From an uncultured Collinsella sp. (lineage in GTDB: Bacteria; Actinomycetota; Coriobacteriia; Coriobacteriales; Coriobacteriaceae), in contig CABRIF010000019.1 of NCBI GenBank assembly GCA_902470925.1, positions 1 to 29,043 on the forward strand: DNA of 29,043 nt, read 5' to 3'. This document shows positions 15,243 to 23,408 of the stretch, one piece after another. The notes beneath the pieces were generated by a model. The model searched no databases and was not told the origin of the DNA. It was given only the letters and a program-made list of their open reading frames with translations. Made by a program: the position numbers and the translations under genes. How positions within the stretch are numbered: position 1 is the stretch's first letter; each line of letters starts with the position of its first letter.

Positions 15243-16553
15243 CTACTTCACTTCAATCAGCTCGTAGCGGCTCGTACCCAGGCCGATCTTCTCGCCATGC
15301 TCGATCATGGACGGCCAATCGGTGTCCGGATGCGTGACGTAGAAGTGGTCATGCAGCCGGCTGTGGTCCAGATCGCCCGCCTGCTCGTGCTTGGCCAGGC
15401 TCTCGGTGAGCACCGTGTCGGGCAGCGCCGGCTGGCGCAGCGCGGCGTCGATGCACGCCTGGTCGATCGCCACGGGATCGAAGCTCGCGAACATGCCGAT
15501 GTCGGGCACGATGGGCGTGTCGTTCTCAGCGTGGCAGTCGCAGTTCGGGCTGATGTCGATCGCCAGCGAAATGTGGAAGCTCGGCCGGTTCTGCACGATC
15601 GCCTTGGTGTACTCCGCGATCTTGTAGTTCAGTACCTCGGCGGCCTGACCGTAATCGGCCTGGATGGCGTCTTGGTTGCACACGCCGATGCAGCGCCCGC
15701 AGCCCACGCAGCGGTCGTGGTCGATGTGCGCCACCGGCACGGTGCGCGTCGTGCCGTTCGGCAGCACGCGCTCGCGCGAGCCCTCGAAGTCGATGGCCCC
15801 GTGCGCGCAGATGCGCTCGCACGCGCGGCACCCGATGCAGCTCTCCGCCGTCACGCTCGGCTTGCCCGCCGCGTGTTGCTCCATCTTGCCCGCACGGCTG
15901 CCGCCGCCCATGCCCACGTTCTTCATGCAGCCGCCGAAGCCCGCGCCCTCGTGGCCCTTGAAGTGCGTCAGGCTGATCACCACGTCGGCGTCCATGAGCG
16001 CATGGCCGATCTTGGCGTTCTGCACGTACTCGCCGCCCTCAACCGGCACCTCCACCTCATCGGTGCCCTTGAGGCCGTCGGCGATGATCACCTGGCAGCC
16101 GGTGGCATACGGGGTGAAGCCGTTCAGGTACGCGGAATCAATATGGTCGAGCGCGTTTTTGCGACCGCCCACGTACAGCGTGTTGCAGTCGGTGAGGAAG
16201 GGCTTGCCGCCGAGCTCCTTGACCACGTCGGCCACGGCACGCGCGTAGTTCGGGCGCAGGAAGCTCAGGTTGCCCGGTTCGCCGAAGTGGATCTTGATGG
16301 CGACGAACTTGTTGTGGAAGTCAATCTGGTCGATGCCCGCGCGGCGAATGAGGCGCTTGAGCTTGTCGAGCTGGCTCTCGCGCCCGTGCGTGCGCAGGTT
16401 GGTGAAGTAGACCTTGGCGGGCTCGGCCGGGGCCGGGGCGGGCTCGGCCGAAGGCGTCGTCGGGGCCGGTGCCGCGGCGGTACCAGCAGCGGCATCCGTA
16501 ACCTCAGCGGTCACGGTGCCCTCGTTCGTCGATGCGCTGTTGCTTGAAGCCAT
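15243..16553 (-). CDS. DUF362 protein with two [4Fe-4S] clusters
   Basis: Iron-sulfur protein of 436 aa. After an Ala/Pro/Thr-rich N-terminus (about 15-47, possibly a flexible tether), the DUF362 domain begins at KVYFTNLRTHGRES and includes IKIHFGEPGN and ISLTHFKGHEGAGFGG. A ferredoxin insert carries two CxxCxxCxxxC motifs: Cys239/242/245/249 and Cys282/285/288/292, each able to hold a [4Fe-4S] cluster. DUF362 proteins are probable electron-transfer or redox proteins of unproven function, frequent in anaerobes. Start ATG 16553 has AGGAGG at seven bases. Monocistronic: own terminator downstream and a promoter with a 19-base spacer upstream, pointing to a MerR-type activator. Confidence 0.88.
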   Translation of the reverse strand: MASSNSASTNEGTVTAEVTDAAAGTAAAPAPTTPSAEPAPAPAEPAKVYFTNLRTHGRESQLDKLKRLIRRAGIDQIDFHNKFVAIKIHFGEPGNLSFLRPNYARAVADVVKELGGKPFLTDCNTLYVGGRKNALDHIDSAYLNGFTPYATGCQVIIADGLKGTDEVEVPVEGGEYVQNAKIGHALMDADVVISLTHFKGHEGAGFGGCMKNVGMGGGSRAGKMEQHAAGKPSVTAESCIGCRACERICAHGAIDFEGSRERVLPNGTTRTVPVAHIDHDRCVGCGRCIGVCNQDAIQADYGQAAEVLNYKIAEYTKAIVQNRPSFHISLAIDISPNCDCHAENDTPIVPDIGMFASFDPVAIDQACIDAALRQPALPDTVLTESLAKHEQAGDLDHSRLHDHFYVTHPDTDWPSMIEHGEKIGLGTSRYELIEVK

Positions 16554-16598
16554 GTGTGTTCCTCCTGGTGGTCGGTGCATGGTACAGGCGATGGCATC

Positions 16599-16629
16599 AT
16601 CCTACGCCCTGAAGCCAACTCCAAGTCAA
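16599..16629 (-). promoter_or_regulatory. MerR-type promoter upstream of DUF362 gene
   Basis: Minus strand: -35 TTGACT (16629-16624), 19-base spacer, -10 TAGGAT (16604-16599). The spacer carries an imperfect dyad CTTGGAGTTGGCTTCAGG. A 19-base spacer with such a dyad is the hallmark of promoters untwisted by MerR-family activators (NmlR/SoxR/ZntR group). No merR gene is in the window. Confidence 0.55.
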
Positions 16630-16644
16630 CACGAATCTTTGAAC

Positions 16645-17892
16645 CTACCGCTCCGTCATCCTCATACGAGCTGCCACCAGGCCAACCGAACCGATGGCCA
16701 CCGCAAACAGCAACACCACACCCAAGTCGAGCATGACTGCGGTGAGCACCCCGCCATCCACCTCCGAAGCCGCAAGCGCCGTGCTCACCGCGTCGTTTAC
16801 CCAGTACACCGGCATGAAGCGCGCCAGGGCTCGAATCGGCTCCCCCATCATCGACAACGGCATCCACACGCCGCCGAGAAACGACAGAACCATCCCTCCC
16901 AGGTTGCCCGCCGCATTCAGCCCTTCTTCCGCAAATCCCAGCTGCGACAGCAGATACGCCAGCGTGAACGGAATGAACGAGAAGCAAAGCAGGGCCAACA
17001 GCGCCAAAGCAACCTGGACCGGAGCTGTCTGCACCAGCCCCCACGCCCCGTTCGCCGTGATGCCCACAACAGACACCCAGCCAAACACCGCAAGCACCAG
17101 CACGCCCACACCCAACAGGCTCCGGATACCCCGACGGCGCGTGCTCATCGGTGCGATCAGCTGACGTCGGTTCACCTCGAGCTTCGTGAGCGCCGAAAAC
17201 GCCACGCCCGCCACCACGACAACCGAGCACGTGACGGTATACACGCTAAAGCCCAGGTACGATGCCAGGCCCGAGGCGGGCGACACCCCCGATCGCGTTT
17301 TGACCGTCTGAACATCCACCTGCTCCGCAGCGACGGGTACGGCAGCCGCAAGCACCTCATCTGCAGACGCCGCAGGCGCAAGTGCAGCAGCCGATGCCAC
17401 CAGCGTCTCCCATCGCGACGCGCGCTGGGCTGCAAGCGCGCCCGCCTGCATATCGGTCCCATAGGCCACCTCAAGCTGGGGCAGATCATCACCCGAACGC
17501 GCGGCGGCAAGCAATGCCTCCCCGAATCCGTTGGGAACCACCAGCACGGCATCCACCTGCGACGTGGCGAGCGCGTCCTGGATGGCAAAAGAGCCAACGG
17601 ACGCCGAGCCGGCCGTGGCATTTTCGGCATCCGCTTCCGCCCCGTCCACGTCCAAAAGCTCCTCGGTTCGGCCGAGCTCGGCGCGAAGGGCCTTGGACAC
17701 CGCAGATCCGTCCCGGTCGATCAGCGCGATGCGCGCCTGGGCATAGGCCGCTCCCGTATCTGCATCACCCGCCGCTCCCCCGGCGCCGCTCGACGTCAAA
17801 AACACGCCCATGATCGATAGGAATCCAACGTAGATGGCCAAATAGACCGGATGGCGCATCACGATGCGCGGGACATACTTACAGATGCTCAT
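16645..17892 (-). CDS. ABC-2 type exporter permease (second)
   Basis: Membrane permease of 415 aa with ABC-2/YhgE-like topology: one N-terminal helix (about 18-36), a long extracellular domain (about 40-215), and a C-terminal cluster of helices (about 220-405). The extracellular part has the Ala-rich IALIDRDGSAVSKALRAELG and LATSQVDAVLVVPNGFGEAL typical of the family. Start ATG 17892 has AGGAGG at seven bases; it overlaps the end of the preceding permease by 14 bases, indicating coupled translation. With the upstream permease and ATPase it would form a heterodimeric exporter; substrate unknown (drug, lantibiotic or lipid are possibilities). Confidence 0.88.
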   Translation of the reverse strand: MSICKYVPRIVMRHPVYLAIYVGFLSIMGVFLTSSGAGGAAGDADTGAAYAQARIALIDRDGSAVSKALRAELGRTEELLDVDGAEADAENATAGSASVGSFAIQDALATSQVDAVLVVPNGFGEALLAAARSGDDLPQLEVAYGTDMQAGALAAQRASRWETLVASAAALAPAASADEVLAAAVPVAAEQVDVQTVKTRSGVSPASGLASYLGFSVYTVTCSVVVVAGVAFSALTKLEVNRRQLIAPMSTRRRGIRSLLGVGVLVLAVFGWVSVVGITANGAWGLVQTAPVQVALALLALLCFSFIPFTLAYLLSQLGFAEEGLNAAGNLGGMVLSFLGGVWMPLSMMGEPIRALARFMPVYWVNDAVSTALAASEVDGGVLTAVMLDLGVVLLFAVAIGSVGLVAARMRMTER

Positions 17893-19072
17893 TGCCTTGC
17901 CTCCTGAACAGCGCAACCGCTATCGCCAGTCCAACCGCGGCGACGATCACACACACCGCCGCCCGCACAAGAAACGGCCCCAGGTCGTCGTAGTAGTAAA
18001 CGCTGTAGAACATATCGCGGATGAGCGCCACCGGATTGATCCACAGCGACACCGGGAACGCCTTCGCCACCGCATCGGCGAATTCCATGCAACGCGTGCC
18101 GTACATGCCCGCAAACAGGCTGAGCATGCAGCTCAAAACAGTCAGCACGCCCGAACGGGCATCGGCGTCCATCCGACCGGGCAGCGCGCCCACGCAGGCA
18201 CCGATACTCGCCGACAGCAAGGACGCCGCCATGATGCCCACCACGCACAGGCCCGCGCGCCCCGTGGCGTCGACATGCGCGATGACGCACATGTAGGCAA
18301 ACGCCACAAGCAGAAAACCTGTCGTGACCAGCCAACAGCCTATGACCGTAGGTACCAGCTGGCGCATGCGGCTGGTACCCGATACGGCGCGCCGGGCCGC
18401 CGTAGCCGACGACAGGGGCTGCAGCCGCCACACCATGCCCTCAGCCAGCTGCATGGCAAACACCGCCGTCATGCCCAACAGCGCATAGAAGAACCGTACG
18501 CCCTGGTCGGGTTGGGAATGCGTCAGGGACACCTCACGCACCGACGAAGCCTGCGACAGCGCGCGCTCCACCAGCTCAGCTCGCCCCAACAGCGCCGGGT
18601 CGTGCGCCACCGCGTTGGCAAGCAGCGCCTCGTTCTGAAGATAGCTCGACGCCACCATCTCCAGAATCGAACGGTCGATCTCGAAGGATGAGCCGCTCTG
18701 CGCATGCACCGCCGACGTCGCCTCCGGCAACATGAGCCGACAGGTGCCGTCGTCGGTCACTTCATAGATGCCGTCAACCGTACCGTCCTCAAGCAGTTTG
18801 CGCGCCCGCTCGGCATCGGGCACCGCATGCACATCCAGCAGCGCATCCGAACCCGTGGCAAGCGTGTCCACCACGGCAGCAAACCCCGAAGCATCCCAGG
18901 CGTCGTCCTGCACCACCGCCACCGGCACCGCCTCGATCGCCTCGCCTTCCTCCAGCGCGTTGAACATGACGGCGAACACCGTGGAGAGCACGATGGGGAA
19001 CAGCAGCGTCCAAATCACCACGCTTGGTGTCATGATCAGGGTTTTTACCGTGAGCCTAACCGTGTTCCACAT
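17879..19072 (-). CDS. ABC-2 type exporter permease (first)
   Basis: Membrane permease of 397 aa paralogous in layout to the following gene: N-terminal helix (about 15-37, VVIWTLLFPIVLSTVFAVMF), extracellular segment (about 40-205) with VPVAVVQDDAW and VDGIYEVTDDG, then a helical C-terminal half including FFYALLGMTAVFAMQ and AFPVSLWINPVALIRDMFYS, a motif common in NatB/YhgE-type permeases. ATG 19072 starts two bases after the ATPase stop. Two non-identical permeases in one operon suggest a heterodimer. Confidence 0.88.
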   Translation of the reverse strand: MWNTVRLTVKTLIMTPSVVIWTLLFPIVLSTVFAVMFNALEEGEAIEAVPVAVVQDDAWDASGFAAVVDTLATGSDALLDVHAVPDAERARKLLEDGTVDGIYEVTDDGTCRLMLPEATSAVHAQSGSSFEIDRSILEMVASSYLQNEALLANAVAHDPALLGRAELVERALSQASSVREVSLTHSQPDQGVRFFYALLGMTAVFAMQLAEGMVWRLQPLSSATAARRAVSGTSRMRQLVPTVIGCWLVTTGFLLVAFAYMCVIAHVDATGRAGLCVVGIMAASLLSASIGACVGALPGRMDADARSGVLTVLSCMLSLFAGMYGTRCMEFADAVAKAFPVSLWINPVALIRDMFYSVYYYDDLGPFLVRAAVCVIVAAVGLAIAVALFRRQGNEHL

Positions 19073-19074
19073 AC

Positions 19075-20193
19075 CTACCCCCGCCTGCCGTGAGCGGACG
19101 GCGCAACAGGTGCGGCGCCGTCGCGAGCCGTCGAGGTGTCGCGCAGCTCGCGACCGGTGATCTCGAGAAAGACGTCGTTCAGGGTCGGCGGGGCGCAGGT
19201 GATGCGACCCACGCGCGCCCCGTCCGCACGCAGGGCGGCCAGCACATCGGTGAGGTTGTGCTCACTGGCGGCGCAGGACACCGTAAGCAGGCTGTCGGTG
19301 AGCTGCACGTCCAGCACATGCGGCAGGGCGCGCAGACGGTCGAGTTCGCGTGCCGACAACGGCGCCGACGCATCGGCTGCTGGCGCCGTCGTGCTCCCAG
19401 CATCCAGAACCGATCGCGAACCTTCTGCAGACGGATCCGGGGACGCCGCGCCGGTGTGCGCACGCCGCCTGCGCGCGCTCGACCCCTCCAGCTCAACCAC
19501 GATGCGTTCGCCCATCTTGACGGAGCGCTTGAGCTCCTCGCAGGTGCCCTGGGCAAGCGCGCGGCCGTGGTCCATGATCATGACGCGGTCGCAGATCTGC
19601 TCGACTTCCTCCATATAATGGCTGGTATACACCACCGTGGCGCCCTCATCGCGCAGACGGGCGATACCGGCGAGAATCGCGTTGCGACTCTGCGGGTCAA
19701 CCGCCACGGTGGGCTCGTCGAAGAAGATGAGCTCGGGCTTGTGCGCGATGCCGCACGCGATATTCAGGCGACGCAGCAGGCCACCCGAAAGCTTGCGCGG
19801 CCGGAACGAGGCGAACTCCTCCAGCTCGACGAACTCGAGCGCCTCGCGAACGAGCTCGCGGCGCCGGGCGCAATCGGCAACGTACAGCGAGCAGAAGTAG
19901 TCGACGTTTTCATAGACGGTCAGCTCGTTGAACACGGCGACCTGCTGCGGCACCATGCCGATCCGGCGCTTCAAGTCGTACCGGGTTGCCGCCATGGGCT
20001 CACCGAACAGCTCGATGGAGCCGCGGTCATAGCTCAGCAGGGCGAGCATGCAGTTGATGCTCGTGGTCTTGCCCGACCCGTTCGGTCCCAGAAGGCCGAA
20101 GATCTCCCCCGAAGCAATATGTACGTCGAAATGATCGAGCGCGAGCACCTCGTCGTAGCGCTTGACCAAACCGGTAACAGACACCACGTCCAT
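19075..20193 (-). CDS. ABC exporter ATP-binding protein
   Basis: ATPase of 372 aa energising the two ABC-2 permeases. Walker A GPNGSGKTT (36-44), Q-loop VPQQVAVF, signature LSGGLLRRL, Walker B LIFFDEPTVAVDP and switch His in YTSHYMEEVEQI are all intact. After about residue 235 comes a low-complexity Arg/Ser/Ala insert (SSARRRRAHTGAASP... to APLSAR), then the C-terminal domain ending GRELRD and another Ala/Pro tail. Start ATG 20193 has GGGAG five bases upstream; ATG 20205 lacks a site. First gene of the operon, divergent from the membrane-anchored LuxR-type gene, a usual arrangement for regulator and regulated exporter. Confidence 0.93.
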   Translation of the reverse strand: MDVVSVTGLVKRYDEVLALDHFDVHIASGEIFGLLGPNGSGKTTSINCMLALLSYDRGSIELFGEPMAATRYDLKRRIGMVPQQVAVFNELTVYENVDYFCSLYVADCARRRELVREALEFVELEEFASFRPRKLSGGLLRRLNIACGIAHKPELIFFDEPTVAVDPQSRNAILAGIARLRDEGATVVYTSHYMEEVEQICDRVMIMDHGRALAQGTCEELKRSVKMGERIVVELEGSSARRRRAHTGAASPDPSAEGSRSVLDAGSTTAPAADASAPLSARELDRLRALPHVLDVQLTDSLLTVSCAASEHNLTDVLAALRADGARVGRITCAPPTLNDVFLEITGRELRDTSTARDGAAPVAPSAHGRRG

Positions 20194-20301
20194 TGCCTCT
20201 CCCATCTATGATTGGTCGCTGCGTCCCCGAACGCGCGGGGCGACAGCGCATATCCGCATCCGACGCCCTCAATCCTGCCTCAGAAGCGCCATCGAGCACC
20301 A

Positions 20302-20315
20302 GTGACATTTGTCAC
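20302..20315. promoter_or_regulatory. Palindromic candidate operator GTGACATTTGTCAC
   Basis: Six-bp inverted arms (GTGACA/TGTCAC) around a TT centre, in the 193-base gap between the divergent exporter operon and LuxR-type gene. LuxR/NarL-type dimers bind such dyads. Association with this regulator is inferred from position only. Confidence 0.45.
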
Positions 20316-20386
20316 GAGTTGCATGTTCGCAGGTAGACGGACGTGCAGGCAGCACCACGGCGGGACATCTGCTACCATGCTGCCCT

Positions 20387-21157
20387 ATGGAACGCATCGT
20401 CGACATAGCACTGGTACTTGCCTGCTGCACGGGCTTGCTCGCCGCGCAGACAGCGGGCGACCTCGGCTCAGCCACGGCCGTCGGAGCGAGCGGGGAGGTG
20501 GCCGCGCTCCTGCTGGCCGTCATTGCCTCTGCCGGCTGCCAGCTGACGCCCCGACCGGTCCGCACGGGTGTCGCCGTGGCGCTCGCAGCGGCCTTCTGCA
20601 TGCTGCCGAACGGTATCTTCGTGACGCCCGTGGCATTTTACGAGCTCATGCGCGGCGTGCATGGAAGCAGCATCGAGCGGGTGGGTATCGCGGCGGCTCC
20701 ACTTTCATGCATCATCGCGCTGTCGCTGCACCCGCTTTCCGGCGACACGCTCGCGGCCCTGCTCGCCGTGTTCGCGCTCGCCGGAACGCTCTCCCTGCGC
20801 ACGCGTCGCATCGAGGCGCAAACCCGCACCATGCGCCGCGTCCGCGACGATCTGCAGCAGCGCGCACTGACCCTGCAATGCGAACAGCGGGACCTCCAGC
20901 AGACTCTGGAGAACCTGCAACAGCAGCCCGCATCGGCAGCGGCGGCTCCCCCGGCGCGGCCCCATGTCTTCGCCTCGCTCACCGATCGGGAGTACGAGGT
21001 GGTGCGCCTGGTGGCGGACGGCCTCGACAACCAGCAGATCGCCGAGGCAGCCTTCGTAAGCGAGGGCACGGTGCGCAACCGCATCAGCGCAGTCCTGTCA
21101 AAGACGGGTTTGAAGAACCGCACCCAGATCGCCGTCGCCTGGTGGCGCAATCGATAG
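20387..21157 (+). CDS. Membrane-anchored LuxR-type regulator
   Basis: A 256-aa protein with an N-terminal membrane part and a C-terminal NarL/LuxR helix-turn-helix. Hydrophobic segments lie at about 4-21, 37-52, 60-88, 97-115 and 121-136; residues 140-180 (RIEAQTRTMRR onward, Gln/Leu-rich) form a probable coiled coil; an Ala/Pro linker leads to the HTH at 198-256 with LTDREYEVVRLVADGLDNQ and VSEGTVRNRISAVL. There is no receiver or kinase domain. The membrane-plus-coil part looks like that of NreB/DesK-type sensor kinases. ATG 20387 is the best start by domain content, though its ribosome site is weak. It likely senses membrane stress or the exporter substrate and controls the divergent ABC operon. 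Confidence 0.85.
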   Translation: MERIVDIALVLACCTGLLAAQTAGDLGSATAVGASGEVAALLLAVIASAGCQLTPRPVRTGVAVALAAAFCMLPNGIFVTPVAFYELMRGVHGSSIERVGIAAAPLSCIIALSLHPLSGDTLAALLAVFALAGTLSLRTRRIEAQTRTMRRVRDDLQQRALTLQCEQRDLQQTLENLQQQPASAAAAPPARPHVFASLTDREYEVVRLVADGLDNQQIAEAAFVSEGTVRNRISAVLSKTGLKNRTQIAVAWWRNR

Positions 21158-21216
21158 GGCCCCACGCCCGCAGCCGCCACCTGTGCGGTGCGCACGATAC
21201 CTTGCCGAAGCAGCCG

Positions 21217-23004
21217 CTACCGCGCGGCCTCCCAGGCGTCCAGCGCGCGCTGGAGCTGCACGCCGTCGGGCTCATAAGGCTCGCGCACGCCGCGGCGCAG
21301 CATGAAGGGGTCGTTGCCCTTGCCCGTTACAATCACCACGGCGGGTCCGGCTGTCTCGCGCACGGCGCGCTCGATGGCCGCGCTGCGATCGAGCTCGACC
21401 TGCCAGTTCGCGTGCCCCTGAGCCGACACTGCACGGGCGATCGCCTCGCAGATGACCGCCGGATCCTCGGGGCCCGGATCGTCCTCGGTGATCACGATGC
21501 GATCGGCGAGCCTGCCCGCCGCCGCGCCCATCGTCTCGCGCCGGTCCACGCCCTTGCCGCCCGTCGCGCCGAACACCACGGCGATCTCGCGCCCCGGATA
21601 GCTCGCGCGCAGGTCCCGCAGGAGCGTCTCCAGGCTCATGCCGTTGTGAGCATAGTCCACCACACCCATGATGCGACCGCTCGCACTCGGGTACAGCTCC
21701 ATGCGGCCCGGCACCCGGGCCTCGGCCAACCCGCGCTCGATGGCCTCCGGCGCCACTCCGAGCGCCTCGGCGCACGCGATGGCGCCGAGCGCGTTGCTCA
21801 GGTTAAACACCGCCGGCGAGGGCACCGTGAGCGTGCGCGTGAAGCGCGGGGTCCGCACGCGGGCGCGAATCCCCCGCTCGCCGCGCTCGAACGCGAGCAC
21901 CGCCACATCGGCGTCCGTGCGCTCGATCGAGTAGGTGAGCACCCGCTCCACCGTCTTCGAGGAGCGGGCCGCCGCAAGCGCGCGATCGGCCACGTCCATA
22001 TCGAGATTCACCGACGCCACACGGCAACGGTCGAACAGCATGAGCTTGCTTTCGAGGTAATCCTCGAGCGTGGGGTGCTCGATGGGCGAGATGTGGTCCT
22101 CGCCGAAGTTGGTGAAGGCGCCCACCGCGAACTCGACGCCGCGGGTGCGCTGGTACTTCAGCGCCTGGCTCGATGCCTCCATCACCACGTGCTCGCAGCC
22201 CGCGCTCGCCGCGTTGGCGAGGCGCCGCTCGAGCTCAAAGGCCTCCGGCGTGGTGAGCAGCGATTCGCCGCGCTCGACACCGTCGTCGTATTCAACGCCG
22301 GTGAGCAGCGCCGGGGCGTGGGTGCCCGTGGCCTCAACATGCGCGGCCAGCATCGAGCGCAGGTAGTACGCACTCGTGGTCTTGCCCTTGGTGCCTGTGA
22401 ACGCGCACACCTTCACACGCCCGGACGGGTGGTCGTAGGCGGCGTCGGCCAAAAGCCCGAGCGCGGCGCGGATGTCGGTGACCAGGATGCAGGGGGTCTG
22501 CGAAAGGTTTGTCGCCGCCGGCGAGGTCGGGGTGTCCTCGCCCGATTCGGCCTCGCTTCCTGCCACACCCGCCGGTGCCGCTGGGGCATCCCCGCACGGG
22601 CTGGCCTTGCTGCTCGCAACATCCGTCAGCACCGAGATGCCCCCGCGAGACCCGACCTCGCTGCTCGCCACGCCTGTCGGCGCTGCCGGGGCGCCGCCGC
22701 ACGGATCGGCCTCGTTGCCCGCCTCCGTTGCCGGCGCGATCGGGGCACTTGCCCCATAGTCAACCTCAGACACATAAGCAACCGCGCCGGCCTCGATAGC
22801 CTGCAGCAGGTACTCCCGCTTGAACGCAGCGCCCTTGCACACGAACAGCGTGCCGGGACGGGCGGCGCGGGAGTCATCCGTCGCATAGGCAACCTCGATC
22901 CCGGCCTCCACCCGAGCGTCCGGACGGCGTGCCACGATGCCCGCCCGGTCGAGAAGGTCGGCGTACACATCCAACGTGCAGGTTATTTGCGAAGCGGCAG
23001 TCAT
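21217..23004 (-). CDS. murE: MurE-family UDP-MurNAc-tripeptide synthetase
   Basis: Cytoplasmic Mur ligase that adds the third amino acid to UDP-MurNAc-L-Ala-D-Glu in peptidoglycan synthesis. At 595 aa it exceeds the usual roughly 490. Domain 1 (1-85) starts ITCTLDVYADLLDRAGI and contains YATDDSRAARPGTLFVCKG; an insertion (about 88-168) of four degenerate 17-18-aa repeats follows; the ATPase domain begins at VKVCAFTGTKGKTT (P-loop 204-210) with ALLTGVEY and TNFGEDH; the C-terminal domain contains GVVDYAHN and GATGGKGVDRRETM. The specificity loop reads EDDPGPEDP where meso-DAP enzymes have DNPR, so a different diamino acid (Lys or Orn) is plausible. Start ATG 23004 has AAGGAG five bases upstream. 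Confidence 0.92.
   Translation of the reverse strand: MTAASQITCTLDVYADLLDRAGIVARRPDARVEAGIEVAYATDDSRAARPGTLFVCKGAAFKREYLLQAIEAGAVAYVSEVDYGASAPIAPATEAGNEADPCGGAPAAPTGVASSEVGSRGGISVLTDVASSKASPCGDAPAAPAGVAGSEAESGEDTPTSPAATNLSQTPCILVTDIRAALGLLADAAYDHPSGRVKVCAFTGTKGKTTSAYYLRSMLAAHVEATGTHAPALLTGVEYDDGVERGESLLTTPEAFELERRLANAASAGCEHVVMEASSQALKYQRTRGVEFAVGAFTNFGEDHISPIEHPTLEDYLESKLMLFDRCRVASVNLDMDVADRALAAARSSKTVERVLTYSIERTDADVAVLAFERGERGIRARVRTPRFTRTLTVPSPAVFNLSNALGAIACAEALGVAPEAIERGLAEARVPGRMELYPSASGRIMGVVDYAHNGMSLETLLRDLRASYPGREIAVVFGATGGKGVDRRETMGAAAGRLADRIVITEDDPGPEDPAVICEAIARAVSAQGHANWQVELDRSAAIERAVRETAGPAVVIVTGKGNDPFMLRRGVREPYEPDGVQLQRALDAWEAAR
22513..22722 (-). repeat. In-frame degenerate tandem repeats inside murE
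   Basis: Four consecutive units of 17-18 codons (residues 95-112, 113-129, 130-147, 148-164 of MurE), best conserved in the PCGGAPAAPTGV and PCGDAPAAPAGV halves and the VASSE/VASSK junctions. They lie in a surface position between the first strands of domain 1 and the ATPase domain. Confidence 0.75.
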
Positions 23005-23305
23005 GGGGTCTCCTTTGCACGCGCGACGTCCAACCCCTTTAGGATACCATCGCGCTGTTACCGCGCCGCACCACCGCAGACGATACGCCACGGCTTGGCC
23101 AAACCGCCTGGTCCCATTTTTCACGAAGAAGTCTTCCGCATAGCTGTTCACGTTGCAACATAACCCGATGCCCCGGTAGACGGGATGAATCGGATACGCA
23201 GCCAACGCGGACGCAGCCAACGCACGCCGCCGCATATCGCCGCACGTGGCAAGCACGGCTGGCGAATTTCTGCAAAACGTAAACAAGTAAGGAGATTAAT
23301 TTCTG

Positions 23306-23382
23306 CATTTCGTAACATTTAGTCTCTTATAATCTTCTCATTTCGTTACAAACCATGATAATTAGAAATGAGCATTTCGTAC
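23306..23382 (+). promoter_or_regulatory. Promoter and triple CATTTCGTWAC repeat before the ATPase gene
   Basis: Perfect -10 TATAAT at 23328-23333; the -35 is poor. Three direct repeats CATTTCGTAAC (23306-23316), CATTTCGTTAC (23339-23349) and CATTTCGTAC (23373-23382) are spaced 33 and 34 bases and straddle the -10, so a repressor or autoregulatory protein site is plausible. The 23005-23305 stretch upstream has no gene; it includes the murE 5' flank and is otherwise featureless. Confidence 0.55.
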
Positions 23383-23408
23383 ATCGAGCACAGAAACAAG
23401 GTGGAGAC

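Noticed and set aside
20387..21157. Response regulator of a two-component system
   Set aside because: There is no receiver domain and no kinase gene adjacent; the N-terminus is hydrophobic.
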